A stretch of DNA of 64,000 nucleotides from Roseomonas aeriglobus (GCA_016937575.1 JAFHKN010000002.1:3469001-3533000); one strand, 5' to 3'; counted from the first letter of the stretch, positions 53,539 to 63,877 are shown. The notes: generated by a model from the letters alone, not told the origin. Made by a program: numbers and translations.

Positions 53539-54062
53539 GCTACGCCATCCGCGCCGCGACCGGTGGGGACGTCGCGGCGATCGAGGCGTTGCTCGCCGCG
53601 GCATTCCCAGAACCGGCCGAAGCGATGCTGGTCCGCCGGCTGTGCATCGACGGCGACATGGTGCTGACGCTTGTCGCGGACGACGAGGATACCGGCGCGC
53701 TCGCGGGCATGATCGCGTTCAGCCGCATGACGGTCGAGGTCGAGGGCAAGCCCGTCCCTGCCGTCGCGCTGGCGCCGATCGCGACTGCCGCGGCGCATCG
53801 CGGGCGCGGCATCGCCGATCTGCTGGTCCGCACCGGCCTGCGCGACCTGAAGGCAGCGGGCGTCGTGCTGTGTTTCGTGCTGGGCGAGCCTGATTTCTAC
53901 GGCCGCCATGGCTTTTCGGCCGATTGGGCGAAGGGCTTCGACAGCCCGTATGCCGGCGACTATTTCCTGGCCCTGCCGCTACAGGACGGGAAGATGCCGT
54001 GCGGGGTGCGCGGGGGCGCCGCCCATGCGATGGCCTTTGCAAGCTTGGGGGGACACGCGTGA
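53535..54062 (+). CDS. GNAT family N-acetyltransferase (YhbS-like)
   Basis: A 175-residue acetyltransferase. The acetyl-CoA motif A region reads [20 protein letters not shown] (R/Q-x-x-G-x-G/A), followed by [20 protein letters not shown], typical of YhbS-like proteins. The acceptor is unknown. Starts at GTG inside the fabI stop and ends in a GTGA overlap with aroC, making a fabI-GNAT-aroC unit. Confidence 0.85.
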   Translation: MSYAIRAATGGDVAAIEALLAAAFPEPAEAMLVRRLCIDGDMVLTLVADDEDTGALAGMIAFSRMTVEVEGKPVPAVALAPIATAAAHRGRGIADLLVRTGLRDLKAAGVVLCFVLGEPDFYGRHGFSADWAKGFDSPYAGDYFLALPLQDGKMPCGVRGGAAHAMAFASLGGHA

Positions 54063-55123
54063 GCTACAACACCTTCGGCCGCGTGTTCCGCTTTACGACC
54101 TGGGGCGAGAGCCACGGGCCGGCATTGGGCGTCGTCATCGACGGTTGTCCGCCGGGGATTGCCCTGAGTGAGGCCGACATCCAGCCCTGGCTCGACAAGC
54201 GCCGCCCGGGCACCAGCCGCTTCACGACGCAACGCCGCGAGCCCGACGAAGTTCGCATCCTGTCGGGCGTGTTCGAGGGCCGCACCACCGGCACCCCGAT
54301 CAGCCTGATGATCGAAAACGTCGACCAGCGATCGAAGGACTATTCGAACGTCGCGCTCGCCTATCGCCCGGGTCACGCCGACTATGCGTATGACGCGAAA
54401 TACGGCTTCCGCGATCACCGTGGCGGCGGGCGGTCGTCGGCACGTGAGACCGCGGCGCGGGTCGCGGCGGGCGCGGTCGCGCGGCTCGTCATCCCCGAAG
54501 TGACGATTACCGGCTGGGTCGAGGCGATCGGCGGCGATGTGGCGACCGGTTTCGACGCGAGCCAGATCAGCGAAAATCCCTTCTTTGCCGCCGACGCCGC
54601 AGCCGCGACGCGGTGGGAGGCGCTGGTCGATGGCGCGCGCAAGGCCGGATCGTCGCTCGGCGCGGTCGTCGCCTGCGAAGCCATCGGCGTACCCGCCGGC
54701 TGGGGCGCGCCGCTCTACGCCAAGCTCGATTCGGAACTCGCCGCCGCCGCCATGTCGATCAATGCGGTGAAGGGCGTGGAAATCGGCGACGGGTTTGCCG
54801 CCGCGGCGCTGTCGGGCGAGGCGAACGCCGATCCGATGCGGCCGGGCGCGGACGGTGCGCCGGCGTTTCTCGCCAACCACGCCGGTGGCATCGCGGGTGG
54901 TATCTCGACCGGCCAGCCAGTGCGGCTGCGGGTCGCGTTCAAGCCGACGAGCTCCATCCTGACCCCGGTGCCGACTATCAGCAACACCGGCGAAGCGACG
55001 GAAATCGCGACGAAAGGCCGGCACGATCCCTGTGTCGGCATCCGCGGCGTCCCCGTCGTGGAAGCGATGATGGCGCTGGTTCTGGCCGACCAGAAGCTGC
55101 TTCACCGCGCACAATGCGGGTAG
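54059..55123 (+). CDS. aroC: Chorismate synthase
   Basis: FMN-dependent last enzyme of the shikimate pathway. The 354-residue protein begins [20 protein letters not shown] (signature 1) and has [38 protein letters not shown], and the C-terminal [20 protein letters not shown]. All signature blocks are present. GTG 54059 overlaps the GNAT stop. aroE lies beside the origin at 24588. Confidence 0.97.
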   Translation: MSYNTFGRVFRFTTWGESHGPALGVVIDGCPPGIALSEADIQPWLDKRRPGTSRFTTQRREPDEVRILSGVFEGRTTGTPISLMIENVDQRSKDYSNVALAYRPGHADYAYDAKYGFRDHRGGGRSSARETAARVAAGAVARLVIPEVTITGWVEAIGGDVATGFDASQISENPFFAADAAAATRWEALVDGARKAGSSLGAVVACEAIGVPAGWGAPLYAKLDSELAAAAMSINAVKGVEIGDGFAAAALSGEANADPMRPGADGAPAFLANHAGGIAGGISTGQPVRLRVAFKPTSSILTPVPTISNTGEATEIATKGRHDPCVGIRGVPVVEAMMALVLADQKLLHRAQCG

Positions 55124-55206
55124 GACGTGGCTGAACAGGGATAGGCGGACTCTCCTTTCGCTTCGTGGCGCGTTGATACGCTACGGAATTTCTAGGAGAG
55201 ACGATC

Positions 55207-55545
55207 ATGACGAAGCTACTGCTTGCCGGCCTTTTGGCCGCCGGCGCGTCGACGGCTGCCCTTGCGCAGACCACGACGCCGCAGACGACCCCGATGCCGG
55301 GCACGACGCAGACGGTACCGGCCACGCCGGCGACGCCAGCCAACCCGGCAACGCCGGCTGATCCGACGATGTCCCCGGCGACCCCGGCCGATCCTGCGAC
55401 TCCGGCCACGCCGGCGGATCCGATGACGACCACCACCACGGATACGACGACGACAACAACCAGCACGCCGACGACCACCGACGATCCGGCGATGACCCCG
55501 ACTGACGGCGAGAAGCCGAAGAAGGACAAGAAGCGTCCGCGCTAA
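55207..55545 (+). CDS. Exported Pro/Thr-rich low-complexity protein
   Basis: A 112-residue protein with a clean signal peptide (MTKLLLAGLLAAGASTAALA, cleavage before QTTT). The mature part is almost only Thr, Pro and Ala in repeats of the type PATPA(N/D)PATPAD, a run of Thr (DTTTTTTSTPTTT), and a basic tail EKPKKDKKRPR. No fold is expected; it could be a wall- or surface-associated filler, or a glycosylation substrate. TAGGAGAGACG ribosome-binding site lies upstream. I do not recognise a family. Confidence 0.7.
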   Translation: MTKLLLAGLLAAGASTAALAQTTTPQTTPMPGTTQTVPATPATPANPATPADPTMSPATPADPATPATPADPMTTTTTDTTTTTTSTPTTTDDPAMTPTDGEKPKKDKKRPR

Positions 55546-55564
55546 GCGCTGACGTGCTGAAACG

Positions 55565-55606
55565 AAAACCGCCGCGTCGACCCTCGGGTCGGCGCGGCGG
55601 GCGTCT
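55565..55606. terminator. Strong hairpin between convergent genes
   Basis: CCGCCGCGTCGACCC (55569-55583) pairs with GGGTCGGCGCGGCGG (55586-55600), one mismatch, two-base centre. On the minus strand it is followed by TTTTCGTTTC, ending the purA transcript; on the plus strand by GCGTCTTTC, ending the Pro/Thr-rich gene. Confidence 0.7.
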
Positions 55607-55655
55607 TTCGGCGGCCAGTTCCCACCGTTGCGGGGTGGCGACGGAGGCGTGCTCT

Positions 55656-56945
55656 TCAGTCCGCGAACGGATCGCGGACCAGGATCGTGTCCTCGCGCTC
55701 CGGGCTGGTCGATACCAGCGCCACCGGGCACTGGATCAATTCCTCGACCCGGCGGATATATTTGATCGCCTGCGCCGGCAGATCGGCCCAGCTGCGCGCA
55801 CCCGCGGTCGTCTCGGACCAGCCGGGCATGGTTTCCCAGACCGGTTCGACCTGTGCCTGATCGGCGGCATGCGCCGGGAAATGGTCGAGCATCTGGTCGC
55901 CAAGCCTGTAGCCAGTGCAGATCCGCACTTCATCGAACCCGTCGAGCACATCGAGCTTGGTCAGCGCGATACCGGTCACGCCCGACACCGCGACCGACTG
56001 GCGGACCAGCACCGCGTCGAACCAGCCGCAGCGGCGCTTCCGGCCCGTGACGGTGCCGAATTCATGACCACGTACGCCCAGCCGCTCCCCGGTTTCGTCC
56101 TCCAGCTCGGTCGGAAAGGGGCCCGATCCGACGCGGGTGGTATAGGCCTTGGCGATCCCCAGCACGAAGCCGACCGCGCTCGGGCCCAGGCCCGATCCCG
56201 CCGCCGCGGTGCCCGCGACGGTGTTCGACGAGGTGACGAAGGGGTACGTGCCGTGATCGATGTCGAGCAGCACGCCCTGCGCGCCCTCGAACAGCATCCG
56301 GCGGCCCTTGGCCTTGGCCTCTGCCAGCAGCTTCCAGGCCGGCTTGGCGTAGGGCAGCACGAAGTCGGCGATCTCGCGCAATTCACCGAGCAGCCGCTCG
56401 CGGTCGATCGGCGGCTGGCCGAAGCCGGCGCGAAGCGCGTCATGGTGCGCGGTCAGGCGGTCGAGCTGCGGCCCCAGCGCATCGAGGTGCGCCAGGTCGC
56501 ACACGCGGATCGCGCGTCGGCCGACCTTGTCCTCATAAGCCGGACCGATTCCGCGGCGGGTCGTGCCGATCTTGCCCGCGCCGCTCGCATCCTCACGCAA
56601 CGCGTCGAGATCGCGATGGAATGGCAGGATCAGCGGGCAGGTGTCGGCGATGATCAGCGTGTCGGGCGAAATCGCGACACCCTGTCCGGTCAGTTTCGCA
56701 ATCTCGTCACGCAGATGCCAGGGATCGAGCACCACGCCGTTGCCGATGACGCTGGGCGTGCCGCGGACGATGCCCGAGGGCAGCAGCGACAGCTTGTAGA
56801 CGTTTTCCCCGACCACCAGCGTATGGCCGGCGTTGTGGCCGCCCTGGAAGCGGACGACCATGTCGGCGCGTTCCGCCAGCCAGTCGACGATCTTGCCCTT
56901 GCCCTCGTCGCCCCATTGGGCGCCGATCACCGCGACGTTGGCCAA
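55656..56945 (-). CDS. purA: Adenylosuccinate synthetase
   Basis: GTP-dependent first step from IMP to AMP. The 429-residue enzyme starts [20 protein letters not shown], with catalytic Asp in WGDEGKGK, then [23 protein letters not shown] and [20 protein letters not shown] (truncated in quotation), plus the GTP-contact [15 protein letters not shown]. Complete. It has its own terminator; the large histidine kinase gene ends 37 bases upstream on the same strand. Confidence 0.96.
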   Translation of the reverse strand: MANVAVIGAQWGDEGKGKIVDWLAERADMVVRFQGGHNAGHTLVVGENVYKLSLLPSGIVRGTPSVIGNGVVLDPWHLRDEIAKLTGQGVAISPDTLIIADTCPLILPFHRDLDALREDASGAGKIGTTRRGIGPAYEDKVGRRAIRVCDLAHLDALGPQLDRLTAHHDALRAGFGQPPIDRERLLGELREIADFVLPYAKPAWKLLAEAKAKGRRMLFEGAQGVLLDIDHGTYPFVTSSNTVAGTAAAGSGLGPSAVGFVLGIAKAYTTRVGSGPFPTELEDETGERLGVRGHEFGTVTGRKRRCGWFDAVLVRQSVAVSGVTGIALTKLDVLDGFDEVRICTGYRLGDQMLDHFPAHAADQAQVEPVWETMPGWSETTAGARSWADLPAQAIKYIRRVEELIQCPVALVSTSPEREDTILVRDPFAD

Positions 56946-56982
56946 ATCCCATACCCCGATGTTCGTGAAAACCGGGGCGCCC

Positions 56983-59900
56983 CTAGCCCAGGCGGGCGCC
57001 CGCGTCGAGCGTCTGGCGTATCCGAAGCGCGAGCGTCAGCACGTCGAACGGCTTGCGCAAGACGTACGGGTCCAGCGCTTCTCCTTCTTCGCGCGTGTAG
57101 CCGCTGGTGAACAGTACGCGCAGGTCGGGGTGTCGCTCGCGCACGGCGGCTGCCAGTTCGCGGCCGGTCATTTCCGGCATCACCATATCGGTGAACAACA
57201 GATCGGGGACCAGTCCCCCATGTATCAGCGCAAGCGCGCTTGGGCCGTCGCATGCCGCGGTAACGCTGTAGCCGAGCTCCTCGAGCGCTTCGATGGAGAA
57301 GTTGCGGACGCGGTCCTCGTCCTCGACCAGCAACACCTTTTCACCGCGTCTTGCTTTCGGCGCATCCGGGTTGGTTGGTGCCGGGGCGGTCGGCACACGG
57401 CCGCTTGCATCGCGCGGCAGCAGGATGGTGATGCACGTGCCCTCGCCCGGCGCGGTGTCGAGCGTGATGTGACCGCCCGACTGGCGGACGAAACCGAAGA
57501 CCTGGCTGAGCCCCAGGCCGGTTCCCTTGCCGACGGACTTGGTTGTGAAGAACGGATCGAATGCACGCGCCGCGGTTTCGGCGTCCATGCCGGTACCCGT
57601 GTCGGACACCGCGATCATGACATAATCCCCGGGCATCATGCCCTTCGTCGCGGCTTCGGCCGAATTGATCGGCCTGTTGCCGGTCGCGATCGTCAGACGC
57701 CCGCCCCGCGGCATGGCATCGCGCGCATTGACCGCCAGGTTGACCAGCGCGTTTTCGAGCTGGCTGCGATCGGTACGTGCCGCCCAGGTATCGAGCGCCA
57801 GCTTGGTTTCGACATGAATACCCTCGCCCAGCGTCCGGTCGAGCAATTCTGTCATGCCGTCGATCAGCAGCCCGAGGTCGGTCGGCACCGGGTCGAGCGC
57901 GGTCTGACGCGAGAAGCTGAGCAGCCGCTGGGTCAGCGCCGCGGCGCGCGTGGCGCCGTCGCGCGCGGCCTCGACATAGCGGCCGACGTCGGTCCGCCCC
58001 TGCGCCACGCGGCGTTCGAGCAGATCGAGCGCACCGATGACGACCGCGAGCATGTTGTTGAAATCGTGTGCGATCCCGCCAGTCAACTGACCGACGGCTT
58101 CCATCTTCTGCGCCTGGCGCAGCTGCGCTTCCGCCGCCATCAGCTGTTCGGTCCGTTCGACGACCGCCGTCTCCAGGTCCGCACGCGAGCGGGCGAGCAC
58201 CTCGCGCGCCTCGACGATTTCCTGAATGTCCGTGCAGGTGCCGAACCAGCGGACGATCGCCCCGGCCGCGTCGCGCACCGGCAGCGCGCTGCCCAGGACC
58301 CAGCGATAGGCGCCGGTGCGGTGGCGCAGGCGATATTCGATGCGATACGGTTCGCCGGTCGTCAGGCTATGGTTCCACGTCGCCCACGCCCGGTCCTGGT
58401 CGTCGGGGTGGAAGATGCCCGCCCAAGCCTCGCCATCGGTCGACCCATGCGGCACGCCGGTGAAATCGTACCAGCGTTCGTTGAAATAATCGTGGAAGCC
58501 GTCGGCGCGGGTCGACCAGACCATCTGGTCGATCGAATTGGCGATGGCACGGAACTTCGCTTCGCTTTCGGCGAGCGCCGTCACCGCATTGGCGCGGTCG
58601 ACCGCATCCCACGCCGCTTCTGCCACCGCTTCGATCAGCGAGACCTCGTCCGCGCTCCAGCGCCGCGGGCGGTCCTGATTGACGTAGAGTCCGGCGACCC
58701 AGCGGCCGTAACGGAGCAGCGGCACGCCGACGCCCGCGCCGGCGACGACGTGCATCCGTTCGTCGTCGTGCAGTTCGCGCCCCTCCGCGACATGATCGAC
58801 GATCACGCGCGTTTCGCCCTTGCGATACGTCGCAAGCGCTTTGGTCCCCAGCCGGTCGAGTGGCAACGTCCCCGTCAGCGGCGGCATCGCCTCGCTGGTC
58901 CAGCAGGTGTCGAAATGCACGCTTTCGCCATCGATCCGGACGAAGCCCACCCGGTCCGCGCCCAGCCGCCGGCCGAGCGCGGCGGCCGCGATCCGCTTGA
59001 TCTCGTCGGCCAGCCCCAGCCGGCGCATCTGGTCGTTCAACCGGTACAGGAAATCCTGCGCCTCGGTTGCCACGCGCAGTTCGCGGGCGGCGTCGCGCGC
59101 GGCTTCTTCGGCATTGCGCCGCGTGGTGATGTCGAAACTGACCCCCGGAAAGCGGATCGCACGCCCTTCGGAATCGAACTGCGCGCGTCCCTGGGCCACG
59201 ACCCACAGCGTCCGGCCACCGGTGCGGACCAGGCGATATTCCTCGATGAACGGGGCGCCGGTCGTCAGCGTCGCGTCGATCGCAGACTGAACCCGCGGCA
59301 CGTCGTCGGGATGGATGCCGCCGAAGAAGTCGTCGATCGGCGCGCCGGCCGCCGCCATGGCCGGATCGACGCCGTACAAACGGGCGAATCGATCGTCGGC
59401 GGTCACCCGGTTATTCGCGACGTCCCAGTCCCAGGTCCCGATGCTGAGCGACGAGCTGAGCGCCAGTTGCAGCCGCTCCTCGCTCTTGCGCAGCGCTTCC
59501 TCGGCACGGGCACGGTCGGTGACGTCGTTTGCCTGGACGAAGATGTCGGTGACCTTGCCGTCGACCCCGCGGATCGGCTGGTACACGACGTCGAGCTGGC
59601 GGATTTCGCCCAACCCCCCTTCCGTCGCGAAGATCGGCACCGGGGCCGCATCCGCGCGATAGGGCTCGCCGGTGTTCCACACCTGCCGCAGCAGCGTGTC
59701 GACGCCGGTGTCGACGACCTCGGGCAACGCCTCGATCAGCGGTTTGCCGATGATGTCGCGGTTGCCGACCAACGCGCCATAGGCTTCGTTGGCGAAATCG
59801 AACACGAAGTCGGGGCCGTGGAGCAGCGCGACGGCGCTCGGCGCCTGGTGGAACAGTTCGCGCAGGCGGCCCAGCTCGCGCGCGCTTTCTCGCTCGGCAA

Positions 59901-60366
59901 GAACCAGCCGGGTCGTCTCGTTGCCCTGGTTGAAGATGCCGACGATATCGCCGTGTTCGTCGCGGATCGGCGACAGGCTGTAGGTGAACCACGTCTGCAC
60001 GGGTTCGCCGTTGCGCAGGAACGTCAGTGGCTGGTCATAGGCGGCGATGCTCTCGCCGGTCGCGATCACCTGATGAAACTGGGGGCCGACGATGTCCCAG
60101 ATATCCTGCCACACATCGGCGGCCGGTTCGCCCAGGCACCCCGGGTGACGCTCGCCGGGAATGACCGACCACGCGTCGTTGTAGAGCAGCCGCATCTCCG
60201 GCCCCCAATAGACGCAGGTCGGGTGGTTCGACGACAGGCCGACGCCCAACATGGTGCGCAGCGTCGCCGGCCACGCCTCGATCGGGCCGAGCGGCGTCGA
60301 CGACCAGTCGCGGTCGCGGATCCGCCGTCCCATTTCTCCGCCATGATCGAGGAAGCGCAGGCCCAT
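56983..60366 (-). CDS. Hybrid sensor histidine kinase with multiple PAS domains and a GAF domain
   Basis: A 1127-residue soluble sensor. Order: PAS-like (about 30-150, starting [19 protein letters not shown]), PAS (160-285), PAS (295-425), GAF (437-595), PAS (600-730, with HPDDQDRAW), HisKA with His767 in [10 protein letters not shown], HATPase_c (N box [15 protein letters not shown]1 DTGTGMD, G2 [11 protein letters not shown]), and a C-terminal receiver with phospho-Asp near 1058 in [13 protein letters not shown] and Lys in LRKPFD. No membrane segment, so it senses an internal signal. The HDFNNML H-box and REC are typical of alphaproteobacterial HWE-unrelated hybrid kinases. ATG 60366 chosen; ATG 60333 has a better GGAG box. 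Confidence 0.92.
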   Translation of the reverse strand: MGLRFLDHGGEMGRRIRDRDWSSTPLGPIEAWPATLRTMLGVGLSSNHPTCVYWGPEMRLLYNDAWSVIPGERHPGCLGEPAADVWQDIWDIVGPQFHQVIATGESIAAYDQPLTFLRNGEPVQTWFTYSLSPIRDEHGDIVGIFNQGNETTRLVLAERESARELGRLRELFHQAPSAVALLHGPDFVFDFANEAYGALVGNRDIIGKPLIEALPEVVDTGVDTLLRQVWNTGEPYRADAAPVPIFATEGGLGEIRQLDVVYQPIRGVDGKVTDIFVQANDVTDRARAEEALRKSEERLQLALSSSLSIGTWDWDVANNRVTADDRFARLYGVDPAMAAAGAPIDDFFGGIHPDDVPRVQSAIDATLTTGAPFIEEYRLVRTGGRTLWVVAQGRAQFDSEGRAIRFPGVSFDITTRRNAEEAARDAARELRVATEAQDFLYRLNDQMRRLGLADEIKRIAAAALGRRLGADRVGFVRIDGESVHFDTCWTSEAMPPLTGTLPLDRLGTKALATYRKGETRVIVDHVAEGRELHDDERMHVVAGAGVGVPLLRYGRWVAGLYVNQDRPRRWSADEVSLIEAVAEAAWDAVDRANAVTALAESEAKFRAIANSIDQMVWSTRADGFHDYFNERWYDFTGVPHGSTDGEAWAGIFHPDDQDRAWATWNHSLTTGEPYRIEYRLRHRTGAYRWVLGSALPVRDAAGAIVRWFGTCTDIQEIVEAREVLARSRADLETAVVERTEQLMAAEAQLRQAQKMEAVGQLTGGIAHDFNNMLAVVIGALDLLERRVAQGRTDVGRYVEAARDGATRAAALTQRLLSFSRQTALDPVPTDLGLLIDGMTELLDRTLGEGIHVETKLALDTWAARTDRSQLENALVNLAVNARDAMPRGGRLTIATGNRPINSAEAATKGMMPGDYVMIAVSDTGTGMDAETAARAFDPFFTTKSVGKGTGLGLSQVFGFVRQSGGHITLDTAPGEGTCITILLPRDASGRVPTAPAPTNPDAPKARRGEKVLLVEDEDRVRNFSIEALEELGYSVTAACDGPSALALIHGGLVPDLLFTDMVMPEMTGRELAAAVRERHPDLRVLFTSGYTREEGEALDPYVLRKPFDVLTLALRIRQTLDAGARLG

Positions 60367-60463
60367 GTCCCGGCTGGTCAATCAGTCACGCACATCTGTC
60401 AACATCGTCATCGACACCGCTCCCTTGCACGGGCATGAAACGTCCGAAGCAAGGAGATGATGC

Positions 60464-61468
60464 ATGAAGGTTGCGAGCCTGAAGCACGGCCGGGACGGCC
60501 GGCTGGTGGTTGTGTCGAACGATCTCGCCTGGTGCGCGGACGCGACCCATATTGCGCCCACCCTGCAGGCCGCGCTCGACAATTGGGACCAGCTGCTGCC
60601 GGATCTGAAGAACCTGCAGACCGATCTCGACCACGAAGTCATCCCGCGTATCCGGTTCCACGAACATGACGCCGCGTCGCCGTTGCCGCGCGCGTATCAA
60701 TGGGCGGACGGGTCGGCGTATGTGAACCATGTCGCGCTGGTGCGGCAGGCGCGATCGGCGGAAATGCCGGAGACGTTCTGGCACGATCCGCTGATGTATC
60801 AGGGCGGCTCCGATGGCTTTCTCGGGCCGCGCGACCCGATTCCGCTGGCGGACGAGAGCTGGGGCTGCGACCTGGAGGCCGAAGTGGTCGTGGTGACCGG
60901 CGACGTGCCGCTCGGCGCCACCCGCGAAGAGGCGCTCGAGGCGATCCTGCTCGTCGGGCTGACCAACGATGTGAGCTTGCGCAACCTGATCCCCGGCGAA
61001 CTGGCCAAGGGCTTCGGCTTCTTCCAGTCGAAGCCGGCGAGCGCCTTCTCGCCCGTCTTCGTGACACCGGATGCGCTCGGCGACTGGTGGCGCGACGGCA
61101 AGCTCCACCGCAAGCTGATGGTCGACCTGAACGGCAAGCCGTTCGGTCGCGCGGACGCGGGCGTCGACATGACCTTCGATTTCGGCACGCTGGTCGCGCA
61201 TGCGGCGAAGACGCGAAAGCTGGGGGCGGGGACGATCATCGGATCGGGCACCGTCAGCAACCGCGACGCCGACGGCGGGCCGGGCAAGCCGATCGCGGAC
61301 GGGGGTGTGGGCTATTCCTGCTTGGCCGAAGTCCGCACGGTCGAGACGATCCTGCGCGGCAAGCCGGAGACGCCGTTCCTGAAGGCGGGCGATACGGTGC
61401 GGATATGGGCGGAGGATGACAGGCATCACCCGATCTTCGGAGTGATCGAGCAGGTGGTTGGTCAGTGA
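60464..61468 (+). CDS. Fumarylacetoacetate hydrolase family protein
   Basis: A 334-residue FAH-superfamily enzyme. Metal-binding acidic residues lie in SWGCDLEAEVVVVTGDV and GLTNDVSLRNL; FGFFQSKPASAFSPVFVT and GAGTIIGSGTVSNRD are typical of the two-domain fumarylacetoacetase-like branch found in tyrosine or aromatic catabolism clusters. No homogentisate genes adjoin, so the substrate is open. AAGGAGATGATGC ribosome-binding site. Its stop codon falls inside a palindrome. Confidence 0.88.
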   Translation: MKVASLKHGRDGRLVVVSNDLAWCADATHIAPTLQAALDNWDQLLPDLKNLQTDLDHEVIPRIRFHEHDAASPLPRAYQWADGSAYVNHVALVRQARSAEMPETFWHDPLMYQGGSDGFLGPRDPIPLADESWGCDLEAEVVVVTGDVPLGATREEALEAILLVGLTNDVSLRNLIPGELAKGFGFFQSKPASAFSPVFVTPDALGDWWRDGKLHRKLMVDLNGKPFGRADAGVDMTFDFGTLVAHAAKTRKLGAGTIIGSGTVSNRDADGGPGKPIADGGVGYSCLAEVRTVETILRGKPETPFLKAGDTVRIWAEDDRHHPIFGVIEQVVGQ

Positions 61469-61488
61469 ATTAGCGAACGCTAATTCAC
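61465..61488. repeat. AATTAGCG palindrome at the stop codon
   Basis: Perfect 11-base arms GTGAATTAGCG (61465-61475) and CGCTAATTCAC (61478-61488) with an AA centre. The TGA stop of the upstream gene (61466-61468) is part of the left arm. Closely similar to the palindrome at 6610-6632. Confidence 0.6.
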
Positions 61489-61534
61489 GCCTCGGACCTA
61501 CCGCCGGCCGGCGGGCTTAAGCCCGTCCGACGAC

Positions 61535-61603
61535 GCGGCTTTGCCGCGGCGGCACCATAACCTTTTAAGCGAAGGGTAGCGTCACGGGAGTAAATCCCGT
61601 GAC
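61535..61603. repeat. Short palindromes between convergent genes
   Basis: GCGGCTTTGCCGCGGCG (61535-61551) is identical to a segment at 3532-3548. Further on, arms GTCACGGGA (61581-61589) and TCCCGTGAC (61595-61603) form a perfect hairpin downstream of the minus-strand extensin-like gene. GGGCTTAAGCCC lies just before (61513-61524). No gene occupies 61469-61658. Confidence 0.5.
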
Positions 61604-61658
61604 GTCGGTCGCCGCTGTAGCGGCGCCGGCCGGGCTGGCGGGCGTGCCTTTCAGCGCG

Positions 61659-62402
61659 CTACCGGCACGCCCGCCACCCCATCGCTCCGCGATCCGCCTG
61701 GTCCAGGTGGAAATGATCCCGGTGCGCCGCATTGTAGTCCGGCGACAGCGTGGTCGCGAACAGCTTGCACGCGCCATCGCGCACCTCGCGCAGGAACGCC
61801 GCCTTCTGCGCGCCCTTCGGCCCTGACCCGTCCCAATCCCCGACGACCGTGACCCGCGTCCCGTCGCGCAGCACGAAGCCCGCGATATCGATCGCATTCG
61901 CCGTTGCGTGCTGGCTGTAATCACCGGAGCTGCGCCCATAGAGCCGCCGGCAATTATAGCTTCCGAAATGCTCGATCGTCCGAACCGGTGATCCGAAATG
62001 CGTCTCGGCCGCGGGCTGGATGACGTTCCATTCGAGCATCGCCATGGCGGCGGCCACCGGGCATGCCATGCCGAGCCCGGCCGGCGCATAGCTTAGGGCC
62101 GCCGCCCCGCCGGTCGGTCGCACGCCATTGTCATACCCGCAGGCCGCCTGCGCCGGTTGCACCGGATCGAGCACGGTGTAGCGCACGCCTGCCTTGTCCA
62201 TCAGTGCGCGGCACTGCGCGAAGTCATCGCCCAGCGCGGCGAGCTTGCGGCCGGTGAACATCCCCGGTTTTTCGGCAAGGTCGAGCGGCGTCCACGGCAG
62301 GTCCTGCGGGCGGGACTTCACCAGGGCGTAAATGGCGAACACGCCCGCGAGAATCACCGCGGCGACCGTCATCGCGATCAGGAACTGGCGCACGCCCTTC
62401 AC
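61659..62402 (-). CDS. Extensin-like family protein with a peptidase M15-like fold
   Basis: A 247-residue protein anchored by an N-terminal membrane helix (FLIAMTVAAVILAGVFAIYA). The extensin-like C-terminal domain contains SYNCRRLYGRSSGDYSQHAT, ANAIDIAGFVLRDG, VVGDWDG and HRDHFHLDQAD. The His/Asp/His pattern (SxHATANAID ... HxDHFH) suggests zinc binding as in D-Ala-D-Ala carboxypeptidases of family M15. Likely acts on the cell wall in the periplasm. GTG 62402 overlaps the NUDIX gene stop by 4 bases. Confidence 0.85.
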   Translation of the reverse strand: MKGVRQFLIAMTVAAVILAGVFAIYALVKSRPQDLPWTPLDLAEKPGMFTGRKLAALGDDFAQCRALMDKAGVRYTVLDPVQPAQAACGYDNGVRPTGGAAALSYAPAGLGMACPVAAAMAMLEWNVIQPAAETHFGSPVRTIEHFGSYNCRRLYGRSSGDYSQHATANAIDIAGFVLRDGTRVTVVGDWDGSGPKGAQKAAFLREVRDGACKLFATTLSPDYNAAHRDHFHLDQADRGAMGWRACR

Positions 62403-63154
62403 GCGCGGCGCACCGTATCGGCGGGTTCGGCCGTGACCGGATAGCCCTGGTCGTCGGGAATGCAGAGGTGCCGCACGCCGCCGCGATCCTCGAACCACGG
62501 TGTGATCGCGCGAATGTCGTGCGCGCGGGCGTGGGCGACCGCCGCGGCATAATCGTCGAACAGCGCAAGGCGTTCGAGATTGCGCCGGGTGGGAAAGATG
62601 ATCTGGGCGCGCCCCGCATCGGCCTCCGCCAGCATGGCGGCGGCAGTGGTCCAGACCAGGCGACTGTTTTCGGTCGCATCGACGATCGGCTCCGGTGCGC
62701 CGTCGGGCATCCGCGCGAGGTAGAAGAGCGTGTCGAAGATCCGCGCGCGCATGCCAAGGGGTAGCCAGCGCGAAAATGGAACGAGCGCTTCTGGATCGAG
62801 CGTCGCGCCGACCGCTTCGAGCGCCGCCCCTATCGTCGTGCCGCCGTGGAGCAGCGCGCGCAATCGCATGATCGTCGCGGCGTCACCCGGCGTCACACCG
62901 GGAGCGACACCTGCCTCCTCGATCGATTCGCGTACGGCGGCGATCCGTCCGGGGCCGTCCTCGTCATCGAGACCCAGCTCTGCCGCCAGCGCCTGGTCAC
63001 CGGAATCGATGCGTCCGCCGGGGAACACCATCGCTCCACCGGCAAAGGCCATCGTTGCCGAACGCTCGACCATCAAAAGGTCGGGCGGCGCACCCGCACG
63101 GTCGCGAAAGATCACGACCGTCGCGGCAGGGATCGGGGTGGGGTCGGCGGTCAT
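62399..63154 (-). CDS. NUDIX hydrolase
   Basis: A 251-residue NUDIX-fold protein. The Nudix box is split: GGRIDSGD ... AAVRESIEEAGV, with an insertion of about 20 residues between the Gly part and the RExxEE catalytic helix, as in the NUDT19/CoA-pyrophosphatase-like branch. The N-terminal strand reads AATVVIFRDRAGAPPDLLMV and is followed by MVFPGGRI. The substrate is unknown. ATG 63152-63154 starts the family region. Coupled to the extensin-like gene. Confidence 0.88.
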   Translation of the reverse strand: MTADPTPIPAATVVIFRDRAGAPPDLLMVERSATMAFAGGAMVFPGGRIDSGDQALAAELGLDDEDGPGRIAAVRESIEEAGVAPGVTPGDAATIMRLRALLHGGTTIGAALEAVGATLDPEALVPFSRWLPLGMRARIFDTLFYLARMPDGAPEPIVDATENSRLVWTTAAAMLAEADAGRAQIIFPTRRNLERLALFDDYAAAVAHARAHDIRAITPWFEDRGGVRHLCIPDDQGYPVTAEPADTVRRA

Positions 63155-63188
63155 GTGTCGCAGCGAACGCGCAAGACCGCCGATCGCT

Positions 63189-63644
63189 TCACGCGCGGCG
63201 CAAGCGTACGATAGCGGCGTCGAGCGCGGAGAGAAAACGCGAGCGATCCTCCTTCGAAAACGGCTTCGGCCCGCCGATCGGGTCGCCCATCGCGCCGGCA
63301 CGCAGATCCGCCATGATCGCTCGCGTCGCGACCGCCGCGCCGATCGAGCTGGCGGTAAACGGCTTGCCGTTGGGCGCGATCACGGTCGCGCCCGCCTTGA
63401 TGCAGCGATCGGCGAGAAGGATGTCGGCGGTGACGACGATCGCCTGGCCGTCGCTGTTCTCGGCAATCCAGTCGTCGGCCGCGTCGAAGCCGTCCGACAC
63501 GGTGACCTGCTTGACCAGAGGATGATCGGGCACCCGCATGCGGCTGTTGCTGACGATCGCGACGGGGACGTCGGTGCGCCACGCGACGCGGTAGATTTCT
63601 TCCTTCACCGGACAGGCGTCGGCGTCGACGAGAATGCGGAGCAT
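63189..63644 (-). CDS. YaiI/YqxD family protein (DUF188)
   Basis: A 151-residue PIN-like fold protein starting [20 protein letters not shown], with [20 protein letters not shown] and the C-terminal [19 protein letters not shown] block, both diagnostic. Function unknown; a nuclease-like fold is inferred for the family. Its gene lies 34 bases upstream of the NUDIX gene on the minus strand. Confidence 0.92.
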   Translation of the reverse strand: MLRILVDADACPVKEEIYRVAWRTDVPVAIVSNSRMRVPDHPLVKQVTVSDGFDAADDWIAENSDGQAIVVTADILLADRCIKAGATVIAPNGKPFTASSIGAAVATRAIMADLRAGAMGDPIGGPKPFSKEDRSRFLSALDAAIVRLRRA

Positions 63645-63726
63645 GGGAGGGCGATAGGGGATTTGGGGCCGCTGTGAAACCGCCCCAACGATCGTTCGTC
63701 GTCCCCGTCATCGCCCACGCTCCACC

Positions 63727-63827
63727 CACCGTCATCCCCGCGCAGGCGGGGATAAATTCCGGCTGAACGCCGTGAGTCTCACGGCCACCAGCGACTATTT
63801 ATCCCCGCCTGCGCGGGGACGACGGTG
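63727..63827. repeat. Inverted pair of a 31-base intergenic repeat
   Basis: Left copy 63727-63757 (CACCGTCATCCCCGCGCAGG...) and right copy 63797-63827 (reverse complement CACCGTCGTCCCCGCGCAGG...) differ at one base. Each contains a CCCCGCgcagGCGGGG stem. Between them lies another perfect hairpin GCCGTGAG-t-CTCACGGC. This is a common chromosomal repeat type in sphingomonads. It occupies the gap between the YaiI gene and a minus-strand gene at the window edge. Confidence 0.8.
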
Positions 63828-63877
63828 GAGAATGGAGATGACGATGGAGGATGGGGTGACGGTGGAGAGTGTTCGTC

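Noticed and set aside
56833..60438. A 1201-codon plus-strand open frame opposite the hybrid kinase gene
   Set aside because: It is an antisense shadow caused by high GC at third codon positions. The minus-strand frame has PAS, GAF, HisKA, ATPase and receiver motifs in order; this one shows only Arg/Asp/Gly-rich sequence.
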